Below are positions 8,337-17,877 of a stretch of DNA of 64,000 nt, one piece after another; position 1 is the stretch's first letter; every line of letters begins with the position of its first letter. The stretch comes from Fructilactobacillus sanfranciscensis DSM 20451 (GTDB lineage Bacteria; Bacillota; Bacilli; Lactobacillales; Lactobacillaceae), in assembly GCF_001436035.1 (NCBI RefSeq), contig NZ_AYYM01000003.1, positions 1 through 64,000 of the forward strand. Direction: 5' to 3'. The notes under the pieces were generated by a model. That model did no database searches and was not told the origin of the DNA. It saw only the letters and a list, made by a program, of their open reading frames with translations. Made by a program: the position numbers and the translations under genes.

Positions 8337-9851
8337 GTGGAAGATGACGAAACTAAGTATGTACTAGCAATTGACCAAGGATCAACAAGTACTAGAGCCG
8401 TTTTTTATGATTATAGTGGTCGCAAGGTAATTGAAAGTACGAAACCATTGTCCCAAAAAAATGACAAAAATGGATGGGTGGAACAAGATCCTGATTTAAT
8501 TTGGAGTTCTGTTTTATCAGCAATTTCTAGTGCCATGATTGACGCCCGAATTCATCCTGAAAAGATTAGAGCAATTGGAATTACTAACCAACGAGAAACA
8601 ACCGTTGTATGGGACAAAAACACCGGTAAACCAATTTATAATGCGATTGGATGGCTTTCAAAACAAACTACTGGGATTGCTAAACAACTTCGTGAGGAAG
8701 GCTACAGTGATTTAATTCGGGAAAAAACGGGATTGGTGTTGAATGCATACTTTTCAGCCACCAAAGTTCGTTGGATTTTAGATCACGTTGAAGGAGCCCA
8801 AGAACGGGCTGAAAAAGGTGAATTACTGTTTGGAACGATTGACAGTTGGCTGGTATGGAAGTTATCAGATGGAAAATATCATATTACTGATTACAGTAAT
8901 GCCAGCCGGACAATGCTTTATAACATTCACGAATTGAAATGGGATCGAGATATTTTAGATATTTTGCATATTCCAGTGCAAATGTTACCTGAGGTCCATG
9001 CTTCTGATGAGGTTTATGGAACAACCGAGAATTATCAATTTTATGGAGTTCAAGTGCCAATTGCAGGAATTGCTGGGGATCAACAAGCAGCATTGATTGG
9101 ATCAATGGGGCTTGAACCAGGGATGGTAGAAAGTACCTATGGTGATGGTGCTTTTATCATGATGAACACTGGTACTAAACCAGAAATTTCAGATGAAAAA
9201 TTATTAACAACGATTGCCTATGGAATGAATGGAAAAGTTTATTACGCATTAGAAGGATCGATTTTTACGGCTGGAAGTGCATTGAAGTGGCTTCGTGACA
9301 AATTAGGATTGATTAGTAGTATTCCTGGTTCACGAATTGCGGCAAAACGTTCAAATAATGATAATGAAGTCTATTTGGTACCTGCTTTTACAGGATTAGG
9401 TGCTCTATACTGGGATTCAAGCGTCCGGGGTGCAATCTTTGGAATTACTCGCGGAACAAATGATGATGATATCGTTAAGGCAACCCTCCAGTCGATTGCA
9501 TATAGTACCAAAGATATTATTGATACGATGGAAGCAGATGCCAACATTAAAATTTCACAACTTGGAGCTGATGGTGGGGCTAGTCGGAATAGTTATTTGA
9601 TGCAATTTCAAGCTGATATCTTAGATAAACCAGTTGAAAGAGCGGCGGATGAAGAAACGACGGCCTTTGGAGCAGCTGTTTTGGCTGGCTTGGCAACTGG
9701 ATTCTGGAAAGATATTGATGAAGTAAAATCGATTCATGAACCTGGTAAGCTGTTCACCCCCGAAATTAGTTCTCAAGAAAGAGAAAAACTTTATCATGGT
9801 TGGAAACGAGCAGTCAAGGCAGCCCAGACTTTTAAACCAGAAATAAATTAA
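8337..9851 (+). CDS. glpK: Glycerol kinase, divergent at regulatory and ATP-site positions
   Basis: FGGY-family kinase of 504 residues, predicted to phosphorylate glycerol to glycerol 3-phosphate. [11 protein letters not shown] opens the first domain, [10 protein letters not shown] holds the glycerol-contacting Arg-Glu, and GDQQAAL gives the catalytic Asp. Length is normal. Unlike the typical enzyme, YHFFG/YHFYG is YQFYG, so the phosphorylatable His (His232 of the enterococcal enzyme) is Gln234. TYGTGCF is TYGDGAF (Asp270) and the DPYFSGTK loop is NAYFSATK. Start is GTG 8337, seven bases after AAAGGAGG. No glpF or glpO follows. It may be a paralogue with a shifted substrate. Confidence 0.88.
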   Translation: MEDDETKYVLAIDQGSTSTRAVFYDYSGRKVIESTKPLSQKNDKNGWVEQDPDLIWSSVLSAISSAMIDARIHPEKIRAIGITNQRETTVVWDKNTGKPIYNAIGWLSKQTTGIAKQLREEGYSDLIREKTGLVLNAYFSATKVRWILDHVEGAQERAEKGELLFGTIDSWLVWKLSDGKYHITDYSNASRTMLYNIHELKWDRDILDILHIPVQMLPEVHASDEVYGTTENYQFYGVQVPIAGIAGDQQAALIGSMGLEPGMVESTYGDGAFIMMNTGTKPEISDEKLLTTIAYGMNGKVYYALEGSIFTAGSALKWLRDKLGLISSIPGSRIAAKRSNNDNEVYLVPAFTGLGALYWDSSVRGAIFGITRGTNDDDIVKATLQSIAYSTKDIIDTMEADANIKISQLGADGGASRNSYLMQFQADILDKPVERAADEETTAFGAAVLAGLATGFWKDIDEVKSIHEPGKLFTPEISSQEREKLYHGWKRAVKAAQTFKPEIN

Positions 9852-9860
9852 AGTTTTCGT

Positions 9861-9898
9861 TGAAACCGTTTTCATATAAAGTTTCAGTGCGTTACAAT
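9861..9898 (+). promoter_or_regulatory. cre site overlapping the promoter of the sugar-uptake gene
   Basis: TGAAACCGTTTTCA (9861-9874) fits the CcpA cre consensus TGWAANCGNTNWCA at every position. A -10 box TACAAT lies at 9893-9898. The -35 region 17 bases upstream (9870-9875, TTTCAT) is weak and overlaps the cre site. The geometry suggests CcpA repression of the permease gene at 9949. Confidence 0.7.
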
Positions 9899-9948
9899 GA
9901 ACGTGTAATTAAATTCGTAAAAACAGATAAATATTGGAGGATATAATA

Positions 9949-10860
9949 ATGTTAGCTTTATTAATTGGGATTATTCCGATTCTTGGTTGGGGATTCTTTC
10001 CCACAGTTTCATCAAAAATTGGTGGTAAACCTTCAAACCAAATTCTAGGTGCAACAATAGGTGCCATAATTGTGGCATTTATTGTATTTCTCTTTACAGG
10101 ATGCGGTTTCCCAATGGGTTGGAACTTAGTCTTCGGAATTCTTTCTGGTCTTGGTTGGGGATTCGGTCAAATCATGGCCTTTAAAGGATATTCATTAGTT
10201 GGTTCATCACGGGTTATGCCTATTACAACGGCATTTCAATTGATTGCAACTACTTCATGGGGTGCCTTTGCTTTAAGTAGTTGGCCTGGGATTATGCACA
10301 AAGTGATTGGAATTATTGCATTAGTAGTAATTATTCTTGGTGCTACTTTAACTACCTGGAGCTCAAACAAAGAAAATACTGACGTAGCTGCTTTAAGAAA
10401 AGCTACGATTTATCAATTAATTGGGGTAATAGGTTACTGGTTGTACTCAGCTGCACCACAAATTGAAAACCTAAACTGGGCACATAGTTTTATTCCTAGA
10501 ACTGCTCCAATGAATGGTTTGGAAGCATTCTTACCACAAACTCTTGGAATGTTATTGATGGCTGTAATTTACAGTTTGATGAACCTTAAGTCAGAAAACG
10601 TCTTTAAAGAATCTGTTTCATATAAACAAATTGTTGCTGGTTTCTTCTTTGGAATTGCTGCGTTAGCTTACTTAGTAGCAGCTCAACCAGCTTTCTTAGG
10701 ATTATCAACAGCCTTTGTATTTTCACAAGCTAGTGTTGTTCTTGCAACTCTTAGTGGAATTTACATGCTTCACCAAAAGAAAACAACCAAAGAAATGGTT
10801 GCAACGCTTATCGGTTTAGCTTTGATTATTCTTGCAGCAACAGTTACTGCATTCTTATAA
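9949..10860 (+). CDS. Sugar uptake permease of the GRP/GlcU-RbsU family
   Basis: Non-PTS sugar permease of 303 residues with about ten hydrophobic segments, the usual size and layout of the GlcU/RbsU branch of the drug/metabolite transporter superfamily. It opens LIGIIPILGWGFFPTVSSKIGG and has G-WGFGQIM-FKGYSLVGSSR in the first half, both typical of that branch. It probably brings in glucose or ribose by proton symport. ATG 9949 is chosen because GGAGG lies just upstream; an in-frame TTG at 9934 precedes the ribosome site. The cre site suggests catabolite repression. Confidence 0.88.
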   Translation: MLALLIGIIPILGWGFFPTVSSKIGGKPSNQILGATIGAIIVAFIVFLFTGCGFPMGWNLVFGILSGLGWGFGQIMAFKGYSLVGSSRVMPITTAFQLIATTSWGAFALSSWPGIMHKVIGIIALVVIILGATLTTWSSNKENTDVAALRKATIYQLIGVIGYWLYSAAPQIENLNWAHSFIPRTAPMNGLEAFLPQTLGMLLMAVIYSLMNLKSENVFKESVSYKQIVAGFFFGIAALAYLVAAQPAFLGLSTAFVFSQASVVLATLSGIYMLHQKKTTKEMVATLIGLALIILAATVTAFL

Positions 10861-10871
10861 AATTGAATAAC

Positions 10872-10903
10872 AAAAAATCCTCTTCGTTAGAAGGGGATTT
10901 TTT
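10872..10903. terminator. Bidirectional terminator
   Basis: AAAAAATCC-TCTTC pairs with GAAGG-GGATTTTTT over a short loop, between two converging genes. Confidence 0.75.
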
Positions 10904-11333
10904 ATTTGCGTTTAACTTTGAAATAATGATTTTCAACTAGTAACTTGAGTGATTCTGGAGTGCCAGCTTTATAACCAATGTTTTGAAGATGTCTAAAATA
11001 CATTAAGTTATAAATAAATCCCCAAATAACCTGAAATAAAAAGCTAAGTGATTCGGAGGCTTGATCTAAACCAATCCCAGTTACAAAGGTAACCAACATT
11101 GAAAAAAATAGTTGGATTCCAATCATACAAGCTAAGTTGTACCAATCAGATCTTAAAAAAGCAGGTAAAACACCAAAAAATAGGGAAGTATATGAAAATC
11201 CGACTTTATTTACTTTTGTGTTTTCACCATTAGTAACGATTGCATAGTTGCTAGGTAGTAAAGAATAGAATGCTTTCTTTTCTTCTTCATCTTGATTATT
11301 TTCATCATTATTCCCATTGAAAAATGGATCCAT
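10902..11333 (-). CDS. Small membrane protein, DUF2628-like
   Basis: A 143-residue protein with an acidic soluble N-terminus (about 1-45, NNDENNQDEEEK) and two to three hydrophobic segments between about 48 and 115. The stretch GFSYTSLFFGVLPAFLRSDW resembles the F-W-FFGF-PAL-RGDW signature I associate with DUF2628 proteins. The function of that family is unknown. It lies 14 bases downstream of the rRNA methyltransferase on the same strand and is probably co-transcribed. Confidence 0.65.
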   Translation of the reverse strand: MDPFFNGNNDENNQDEEEKKAFYSLLPSNYAIVTNGENTKVNKVGFSYTSLFFGVLPAFLRSDWYNLACMIGIQLFFSMLVTFVTGIGLDQASESLSFLFQVIWGFIYNLMYFRHLQNIGYKAGTPESLKLLVENHYFKVKRK

Positions 11334-11347
11334 AAAACAGATTCCTC

Positions 11348-12787
11348 CTATTTTTTAAGGGTAAATTTAACGACGATTTCGACGTGAGGGGTTTGTGGCA
11401 TCATATCAATTGGTTGTAGATAATCAACGTTATATGATTTAGTTAATTGCACTAAATTTTGGGCTAAAGTTGATTGATTACATGATACGTACACAAACTT
11501 TTCTGGACGAGTTTGTAAAATAGTATCAATCAACGCCTGATCTAATCCAACTCGTGGTGGATCAACTACTAAAGCGGTTGGACGCCAACCAGCTGCCATC
11601 CATTGAGGAAGGACATCTTCGGCTTTACCGTAGAAATATTCTGCATTATCAATGTGATTGATTTTAGCATTTTCGTTAGCATCTTCAATTGCTTCTTTAA
11701 CCGTATCCATTCCACGAACTTCGGCAACTTGATTAGCTAACGTTAGTCCAATGGTTCCAACTCCGGAATAAGCATCAACTAAATAATCACTTGCATCGAG
11801 GTTCAAGGCTTCACCAGCTAAGTGGTAAAGTTTGGGCGTCATGATTGAATTTAATTGTAAGAAAGCTCTAGGAGATAAGTCAAAAGCTAAGCCATCAATT
11901 TTTTCGGTAATGGTTTCACTACCAGCTAAATGAATGGTTTCATCGCCCCAGATAAGTGGAGTTTCTCCAGGATTAACGTTTTGCATGATTGAAGTAACTT
12001 CAGGGAGTTCTTCGGCAATCCGCATAATTAATTTTTGCTTTTTGATTAACTTGTTTGAATTGGTAATGAAAACTACTTGAACGTCATTTGTGTTTAAAGC
12101 AGCACGCACGACAATGGTTTTTAAAATTCCAGAATTAGTCTTTTCATCATAAGTGGGAATCTCAAAATCTTCGACCATGTTAACTACAGCTCTCATGACC
12201 TTCATAGTTAATGGGTATTGAACAGAACAAGTTGGCATATTCACAACTTCATGAGTACCTTCTTTGTATAATCCGGCAATCACATAGCCATCAGCATTCG
12301 TCCGAACTTGGAACGCCGCTTTATTCCGATATTCATAGGGATTTTCCATCCCGATTGTGGGACGAACATCATACTTTTCAAAACCACGAGGGTGATAGCG
12401 ACTAAGGGCCTGTTTAACCAAGTCTCTTTTGAATTTTAATTGTTGACTGTATTCTAAATCTTCGAGTTCAAAGCCACCGACTTCACTAGCGTAGGCATCT
12501 CGAGGTTCAATTCGGAATTGACTCTTTTTATCGATTTGAACGACTTCACCACGTAAAAATTTAGGCTGAATGTCAGTAATATCAGCTTGAACAACTTCAG
12601 TAGGAAGTGCACCTGGAATGAAGATTAACTTGCGACGGTAATATCCGACTCCTTCACCGTTAATTCCAAGCCGTTTGATGGTCACGGTTACCCGTTGACC
12701 TAATTTAACTTGTACTCCCGGATTGCTAGGACGACGATTATTAAAGTTGTTTCTTTTGGGCCGATAATTGTTATTTTCGTTTTTCAT
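11348..12787 (-). CDS. 23S rRNA (uracil-C5) methyltransferase, RlmCD/TrmA family
   Basis: SAM-dependent enzyme that methylates uracil C5 in rRNA. The 479-residue protein has a basic Asn/Arg-rich extension (1-25), then a TRAM domain (about 28-85, VTVTIKRLGINGEGVGYYRR), then a Rossmann methyltransferase domain (DAYSGVGTIGL near residue 335; VDPPRVGLD near 410). The catalytic Cys is in YVSCNQSTLAQN. No four-Cys iron-sulfur motif is seen before the catalytic domain, as in Firmicute members. The start is ATG 12787, after AAAAGGAGC; the reading from 12811 has no ribosome site. Confidence 0.9.
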   Translation of the reverse strand: MKNENNNYRPKRNNFNNRRPSNPGVQVKLGQRVTVTIKRLGINGEGVGYYRRKLIFIPGALPTEVVQADITDIQPKFLRGEVVQIDKKSQFRIEPRDAYASEVGGFELEDLEYSQQLKFKRDLVKQALSRYHPRGFEKYDVRPTIGMENPYEYRNKAAFQVRTNADGYVIAGLYKEGTHEVVNMPTCSVQYPLTMKVMRAVVNMVEDFEIPTYDEKTNSGILKTIVVRAALNTNDVQVVFITNSNKLIKKQKLIMRIAEELPEVTSIMQNVNPGETPLIWGDETIHLAGSETITEKIDGLAFDLSPRAFLQLNSIMTPKLYHLAGEALNLDASDYLVDAYSGVGTIGLTLANQVAEVRGMDTVKEAIEDANENAKINHIDNAEYFYGKAEDVLPQWMAAGWRPTALVVDPPRVGLDQALIDTILQTRPEKFVYVSCNQSTLAQNLVQLTKSYNVDYLQPIDMMPQTPHVEIVVKFTLKK

Positions 12788-12917
12788 TTGTGCTCCTTTT
12801 GTTTGAATCAATTACTCTAATTATAGCATGATAACGGTAAACATCATTAATTGGCATTTTTCTTGATTATAAATATAGCGTATAATTAGATTGTACATAG
12901 AGAATAGGAGAAAATAC

Positions 12918-13574
12918 ATGGGACAGTTAGAGACTAAAAAGCTTTGTTATGATGTTGGCCAAACTAAAATCATCAAAGACATTAATTTTTCAGTTGACAA
13001 GGCTGATATTGTTACAATTACCGGACCTTCAGGAAGTGGTAAATCAACATTTGCCAAATTACTAGCTTCATTATTGACCCCAACTTCTGGTGCAGTCTAT
13101 TTTGAAGGCAAGAATATTAAGGAATATGATTCGGTTTCGTATCGCCGTCAAGTTTCTTATGCTGTGCAACAGCCCACTTTATTTGGAGATACTGTTCGAG
13201 AAAATTTGGAATTTCCGTATATGATTTGCAAAAAATCGTTTGATGAACAACATGCGATTAAAGCACTTCAAACGGTTGACTTAGGTGCCGGTGATTTAGA
13301 TCGACAAGTGACTAGTTTATCTGGTGGGGAAAAACAACGAATTGCGTTGTTACGCAATGTGATGTTTGTGCCAAAAGTCCTCATCTTAGATGAGGTTACC
13401 ACTGGATTGGACAATGCTAGTAAAGATAGTGTCCATAAAATGATTGATTATTTTAACACCAAGCACCAAGTGACTGTCATTATGATTACTCATGATGATG
13501 AAGAAATTAAATTAGCAAAACATCTTTATGATATTACCGATGGAGAAATGAAAGAGGTGCGTGGCGATGCATAA
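12918..13574 (+). CDS. fetA: Iron export ABC transporter, ATP-binding subunit
   Basis: A 218-residue ATPase of the FetA/YbbL type. Walker A is GPSGSGKST (near residue 35), the signature is LSGGEKQRIALLR, and Walker B is VLILDEVTTGLD. The length and the pairing with a FetB-type permease fit the FetAB exporter, which lowers cytosolic iron and relieves peroxide stress. ATG 12918 is used, after AATAGGAG; the upstream in-frame start at 12891 has no ribosome site. It overlaps fetB by eight bases, indicating coupled translation. Confidence 0.87.
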   Translation: MGQLETKKLCYDVGQTKIIKDINFSVDKADIVTITGPSGSGKSTFAKLLASLLTPTSGAVYFEGKNIKEYDSVSYRRQVSYAVQQPTLFGDTVRENLEFPYMICKKSFDEQHAIKALQTVDLGAGDLDRQVTSLSGGEKQRIALLRNVMFVPKVLILDEVTTGLDNASKDSVHKMIDYFNTKHQVTVIMITHDDEEIKLAKHLYDITDGEMKEVRGDA

Positions 13575-14328
13575 TTTAATTGTTTCGAATACAGCGTTGG
13601 CCCTAACTGGAGTTTTTGTACTATTTGCTTTATGGATTGGATATAAGCAAGATTTAGGGATCGCCAAGTCTTTAATTGTTGCGACAATCCGTTGTGTGGT
13701 TCAGTTATTTATCGTAGGATACGTACTAAAATACGTTTTTAAAATTGATAATTGGTTATTAACGATTTGTTTGATTCTCATTATTATCTTTAATGGAGCC
13801 TATAATGCTAAAGGCAGAAGTAATGGATTAAAGGATTCTTTCAAAATCTCGTTAACGGCCATTGTGACGAGTACGATTGTTATTTTATTAGTTCTAGTTC
13901 TTGATGGATCAGTTAAATTTATTCCTTCACAGATTATTCCATTAACAGGAATGATTGTTAGTAATTCGATGGTGGCTATGGGACTTTGTTTTCGGACGAT
14001 GAGCTCGATGTTTAAAGATCGGCGTTCACAAGTTATGGAAATGCTTGCTTTAGGTGCAACTCCCATGATGGCTAGTAAAAATATTATTCGTGATTCTATC
14101 AAAACTGGGTTACAACCAACGATTGATACCGCTAAAACGGTTGGGTTAGTTGCGTTACCAGGAATGATGTCAGGAATGATTTTTGCTGGTGCCGACCCAG
14201 TCTTAGCCATTAAATATCAAATCATGGTCACGTTTATGCTACTCGGAATTACTTCCATTAGTTCAATTATTGGTTGTTACATGGGTTATAAGAGTTTCTT
14301 TAATCGTTATGCTCAATTAATTAAATAA
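13567..14328 (+). CDS. fetB: Iron export ABC transporter, permease subunit
   Basis: A 253-residue integral membrane protein with about six to seven hydrophobic segments. The conserved FetB/YbbM features are visible: RCVVQLFIVGYVL early, NGAYNAKGR in the middle, and EMLALGATPMMASK with LPGMMSGMIFAGADP late, the last likely coupling to FetA. ATG 13567 is preferred over the in-frame GTG at 13561; both lie inside the fetA 3' end, with AGAGGTG upstream. A terminator follows three bases after the stop. Confidence 0.87.
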   Translation: MHNLIVSNTALALTGVFVLFALWIGYKQDLGIAKSLIVATIRCVVQLFIVGYVLKYVFKIDNWLLTICLILIIIFNGAYNAKGRSNGLKDSFKISLTAIVTSTIVILLVLVLDGSVKFIPSQIIPLTGMIVSNSMVAMGLCFRTMSSMFKDRRSQVMEMLALGATPMMASKNIIRDSIKTGLQPTIDTAKTVGLVALPGMMSGMIFAGADPVLAIKYQIMVTFMLLGITSISSIIGCYMGYKSFFNRYAQLIK

Positions 14329-14330
14329 GT

Positions 14331-14371
14331 AAAAAGACGTCATTTAGGCTTTTACCTAAAGACGTCTTTAT
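14331..14371. terminator. Bidirectional terminator after fetB
   Basis: AAAGACGTC..TTAGG pairs with CCTAA..GACGTCTTT, with A/T runs on both sides. It serves fetAB and the converging oxidoreductase. Confidence 0.85.
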
Positions 14372-14381
14372 TTTATTTCTG

Positions 14382-15311
14382 TTATTTATTAAAATCGATA
14401 ATTAATTTGCCAACGGCATGATGGCTTTGACTTGTTTCAATTGCCTTACGGATTCCTTCAACTGAGAAGGGGAAGGTTTGACTGATGATTACCTTTACTT
14501 TACCTTTACCAATCAAATCAACGATTGGTTGTAAATCGAGATGGTTAAAGTCGGCACTCTCGTCAATCACCCGAATGTGCTTTTTGACTGCTAATTCATC
14601 AGCTTTAGCACCTAATGTAGAAACTAACAATCCTTCCGGTTTAAGAACAGCAAAATCATCTGCGACGCTTTCACCACCAATGGTATCAAAGACCACTTCT
14701 ATGTCCTGTAAGACATCTTTAATGTTAGTGGTGTGATAATCAATGACTTGGTCAGCACCTAATGAGATTAGTAAATCTTTATTTTTGGCACTAGCAGTGG
14801 TGTAGACAGTTGCCCCAATTTGATGAAGTAATTGAATTCCAAATGTTCCAAGTCCACCAGCTCCACCTTGGATTAAAACTTTTTGACCGGGAATAATGTG
14901 GGCGTGGTTAAAAATTCCTTGCCAAATGGTCATGGATGCTTCAGGAATTCCAGCTCCAGTGACAAAGTCGACATTATCAGGTAAAAGAGCTAAGCGGTTT
15001 GGTTTGGCAGCGATGTATTGAGCGGATGCACCAGTTAAAGTAAAACCAGTTACGCGGTCTCCAACTTTAAAAGATTGGACATTTTTTCCAATCTTAGTGA
15101 TTACACCAGCAAAGTCAGAGTTAGTAATGATTGGGAAGGTTAATTTTAACCAACTTTGAACCATTCCTTTGGCGATTTTCCAATCAAATGGATTAATTCC
15201 TTCAGCCTTAGTTTCCACTAAAACTTCGTCATCATTAATTTGAGGCTTCTCAACCTCTAATTCAGTAATATTTTCAGGACCACCGTATGATTTAATTCCA
15301 AATGCTTTCAT
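14382..15311 (-). CDS. NADP-dependent quinone-type oxidoreductase (zinc-free MDR)
   Basis: A 309-residue medium-chain dehydrogenase/reductase of the quinone oxidoreductase branch. It opens MKAFGIKSYGGPENI, has GINPFDWKIAKG in the catalytic domain and a Rossmann VLIQGGAGGLGTFGIQL (near residue 150). No zinc-ligand cysteines are present, as expected for this branch. It probably reduces quinones or activated enals with NADPH. The ribosome site is weak (AAAGGATC before ATG 15311). It is monocistronic between two terminators. Confidence 0.85.
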   Translation of the reverse strand: MKAFGIKSYGGPENITELEVEKPQINDDEVLVETKAEGINPFDWKIAKGMVQSWLKLTFPIITNSDFAGVITKIGKNVQSFKVGDRVTGFTLTGASAQYIAAKPNRLALLPDNVDFVTGAGIPEASMTIWQGIFNHAHIIPGQKVLIQGGAGGLGTFGIQLLHQIGATVYTTASAKNKDLLISLGADQVIDYHTTNIKDVLQDIEVVFDTIGGESVADDFAVLKPEGLLVSTLGAKADELAVKKHIRVIDESADFNHLDLQPIVDLIGKGKVKVIISQTFPFSVEGIRKAIETSQSHHAVGKLIIDFNK

Positions 15312-15413
15312 AATTGATCCTTTTAAATTCCTATTAAAATACCATTCTTACCAAGTCAAGCATAGGTCTTTAATCTCAGTCTTTACAATAATATGACTTG
15401 AATAATTCCAAGC

Positions 15414-15447
15414 AAAAAATCCCTACCAAGTGTTGGTAGAGATTTTT
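15414..15447 (-). terminator. Terminator of the broken permease gene
   Basis: On the minus strand TCTACCAAC pairs with TTGGTAGG, followed by a T-run; A/T flanks on both sides allow either direction. It lies just past the permease pseudogene stop. Confidence 0.75.
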
Positions 15448-15464
15448 AACTGTTTTTTATGTTG

Positions 15465-16876
15465 TTATTTATTTAAAACTGAATGTTTTCGGCCGTAAAC
15501 AAAGTAGAAAATCATTCCGATGATCAACCAAACTATGAACCGCAACCATGTTTCCCAATTTAATCCAGCAATTAGAACGAAACAGAATATGATGGCCATG
15601 ATTGGTGTGAATGGTACAAGAGGAGTTTTGAAACCTCTTTTTGCTTTTGGTTGGGTGTATCTCATTACTAAGATTCCAGCTGAAACGAGAATAAAGGCTG
15701 ATAAAGTACCAATATTTACTAGTTCTGCTAAGATGTTCAAGTTAATGAAACCACCAGCTAAAGCAGTTACAATTCCAAAGAACCAAGTTACCACAAATGG
15801 AGTTTTTCTTTTAGCATCGACTTTACTAAATACTTTAGGGAAGAGTCCATCACGAGCCATTGAGTAACTGATTCTTGATTGACCATAAAGTATTACCAAT
15901 AGAACGGTTGTCATTCCTAAGATAGCTCCTAGACTAACAATCATTGAAAGCCAGCTTTGACCAGTTTTTACTAAAACAGCTAAGATTGGTGCGTTAAGTT
16001 ATTTGCTGTAAACTGTGTATTTAACTACTCCTGTCATGATAAGGGTCATCATGATGTAAAGAATTGTAGAAATTAATAATGATAAAAGAATTCCACGGGG
16101 GAGAGTTTTACTAGGGTTGATTGTTTCTTCAGCACTTGATGATACAGCCTCGAAACCGATGAATGAGAAGAAAACGATTGAAGCAGCGGGAATGGATTCC
16201 AGCTGCAGTACCGTCATGAACAGAGTACAAACCGTAAGGAACAAAGGGGTGCAAGTTAGCTGTTTTGATAAACCAAACAGTACAAACAATAAATAGGATA
16301 ACTACAGCTAATTTAATAAGTACCATAATGTCATTAACCCGTTTAGTTTGGTTGATTCCCATTGAAAGAATCCACGTGATAAGGATAATAATCAAGAAAG
16401 CAGGGAGGTTAAAAATGGTGTGCACTCCCGGAGTAGTTCCAGCAGCTGCAGTTAAGGCTGTTGGAATATGAAGCCCAAAGTTATCGAGTAGGTTCACTAG
16501 ATAACCCGACCAACCTATTGAAACGGTAGCAGCTCCCAGAGCATATTCCAAAATCAAGTCCCATCCAATGATAAAAGCAGTAATTTCGCCAAAAGCAAAT
16601 GAGTATGTGTAAGCCGATCCTGAAATTGGAGCCATTGAAGCGAATTTAGCGTAACAAAGTCCAGCAAATCCACAACAGATAGCAGCTAACAGAAACGAAA
16701 GAGCTAGTCCTGGTCCAGCAACTAATGCTCCTTTACCAGTTAGCACAAAAATCCCAGTTCCAATAATGGCCCCAATTCCTAAAAAGGTAAGATCCCAAGT
16801 TTTTAGAGTTCTTGCTAAGGGAGTTTTTTGTTCTAACAAACCAGTGATGTCTTTTTTTTCTAAATAAAGATTTCAT
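15465..16876 (-). pseudogene. APC-family cationic amino-acid permease, broken by three lesions
   Basis: Read together, the frames give one YfnA-like permease of about 465 residues (KTWDLTFLGIGAIIGTGIF at the start, FFSFIGFEAVSSSAEE in the middle, RISYSMARDGLFPK later). ATG 16876 follows AAGGAGG and reads MKSLFRKK. Eight A residues where seven are needed then shift the frame (near 16853). A second shift near 16194 is explained by one extra base in TCCATTCC. An in-frame TAA at 15999-16001 breaks the segment before LNAPILAVLV. The long internal frames are fragments, not separate genes. Confidence 0.9.
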
Positions 16877-17018
16877 TTTTATTCCTCCTTGTTTGTTAAA
16901 ATTCTAATTTTTAAGAATATACCACATAAATTAAAAATGTGTCAATGAAATTTAAACGTTTGTTCACGTTGCGAAAACGGACATGTCAAATACTGAAAAA
17001 TAAAAGATTATATAGAAT

Positions 17019-17052
17019 AAAAAAACGCGTAATCCGAAGATTACGCGTTTTA
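17019..17052. terminator. Terminator
   Basis: AAAACGCGTAATC pairs perfectly with GATTACGCGTTTT over a CGAA loop. It lies just past the end of the minus-strand gene at 17074. The 198 bases between 16876 and 17074 hold only this hairpin and the upstream region of the broken permease. Confidence 0.85.
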
Positions 17053-17073
17053 AAATACTTAATATTTTATTTT

Positions 17074-17856
17074 TTAATTCTTTTTATTGATATCATCATC
17101 AATATCAGTAGCTACAATTGATTCCTCTAGTTCAGGGTCAATATCAACTGCTTGATGCTTTAAGCTAGGAAAGACACGTTTGTCAGCCAAACCAGTGATA
17201 TTACCTTGGAATAAGAATGCAAAGATGGTACCAATTCCGTAGTAAGTAAACTGATGAGTAATGGCAAAAGCAATTACTCCCATAATGGTAGGAGGAATGT
17301 ATGAAGCCCACATTGCTTTTCCAGCAGCCCCTTTAAAGTACTTGAAACGCAAGATTTGCATCAAATCATCAGCAGGATGTAAAACAAGGTTAACTCGTTG
17401 ATAAATTGAGATAGCAATCGCGATTAAAGAAACTCCAAAGAAGTTAATTAAGACATAAAGAATGATTAAGCCAATTGAATGTGCTTCTGGTAATTTGATG
17501 GTAGTGGTAAAGAGGGTGTAGAAAGTTTGAATCAACCATGAGAAAGGTACCATGAAGATTACGTTTCCTAATGCACGACCCCAATCCCAACGACCAACCA
17601 AAATGGCATTTAAGACGGTAATCACAATTCCTAGAATTAAGAAAGCCCAGAACAAGTTCCAATGGAAAGCAATTCCAAAGTTGGTTTCCGCAGCAGTCCA
17701 GTAGGCAGAACCTAAGAATGATGGGAAAACTTTGGCACTAGTAACTAAAGTTAATACGTTACCAAGTGAGTTAATTACTAAGGAAATTACAAAGTAAATA
17801 ATTGAAGCTTTCATAGAGATTGTACGAGGGGTTTTTTTGTTTTTTTTAACAGCCAT
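17074..17856 (-). CDS. Multi-pass membrane protein, YitT/YczE-like
   Basis: A 260-residue protein with a basic N-terminus (KKNKKTPR), about six hydrophobic segments and a charged acidic tail (DIDDDINKK). The NLVLHPADDLMQI segment resembles the G-x-PxD-L loop of the YitT/YczE membrane families, though my recall of that match is loose. It may be a permease for the substrate of the dehydrogenase 21 bases upstream, which shares its strand and likely its transcript. No substrate can be read from the sequence. Confidence 0.6.
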   Translation of the reverse strand: MAVKKNKKTPRTISMKASIIYFVISLVINSLGNVLTLVTSAKVFPSFLGSAYWTAAETNFGIAFHWNLFWAFLILGIVITVLNAILVGRWDWGRALGNVIFMVPFSWLIQTFYTLFTTTIKLPEAHSIGLIILYVLINFFGVSLIAIAISIYQRVNLVLHPADDLMQILRFKYFKGAAGKAMWASYIPPTIMGVIAFAITHQFTYYGIGTIFAFLFQGNITGLADKRVFPSLKHQAVDIDPELEESIVATDIDDDINKKN

Positions 17857-17877
17857 GTAAATTCTCCTCGTATTTAA

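Noticed and set aside
15465..16289. Two or three separate small permease genes
   Set aside because: They join into one APC permease once a one-base shift and one nonsense codon are allowed.
16939..17121. A 60-residue plus-strand frame in the gap before the YitT-like gene
   Set aside because: It runs through the terminator hairpin at 17019-17052, is lysine and arginine rich, and has no ribosome site.
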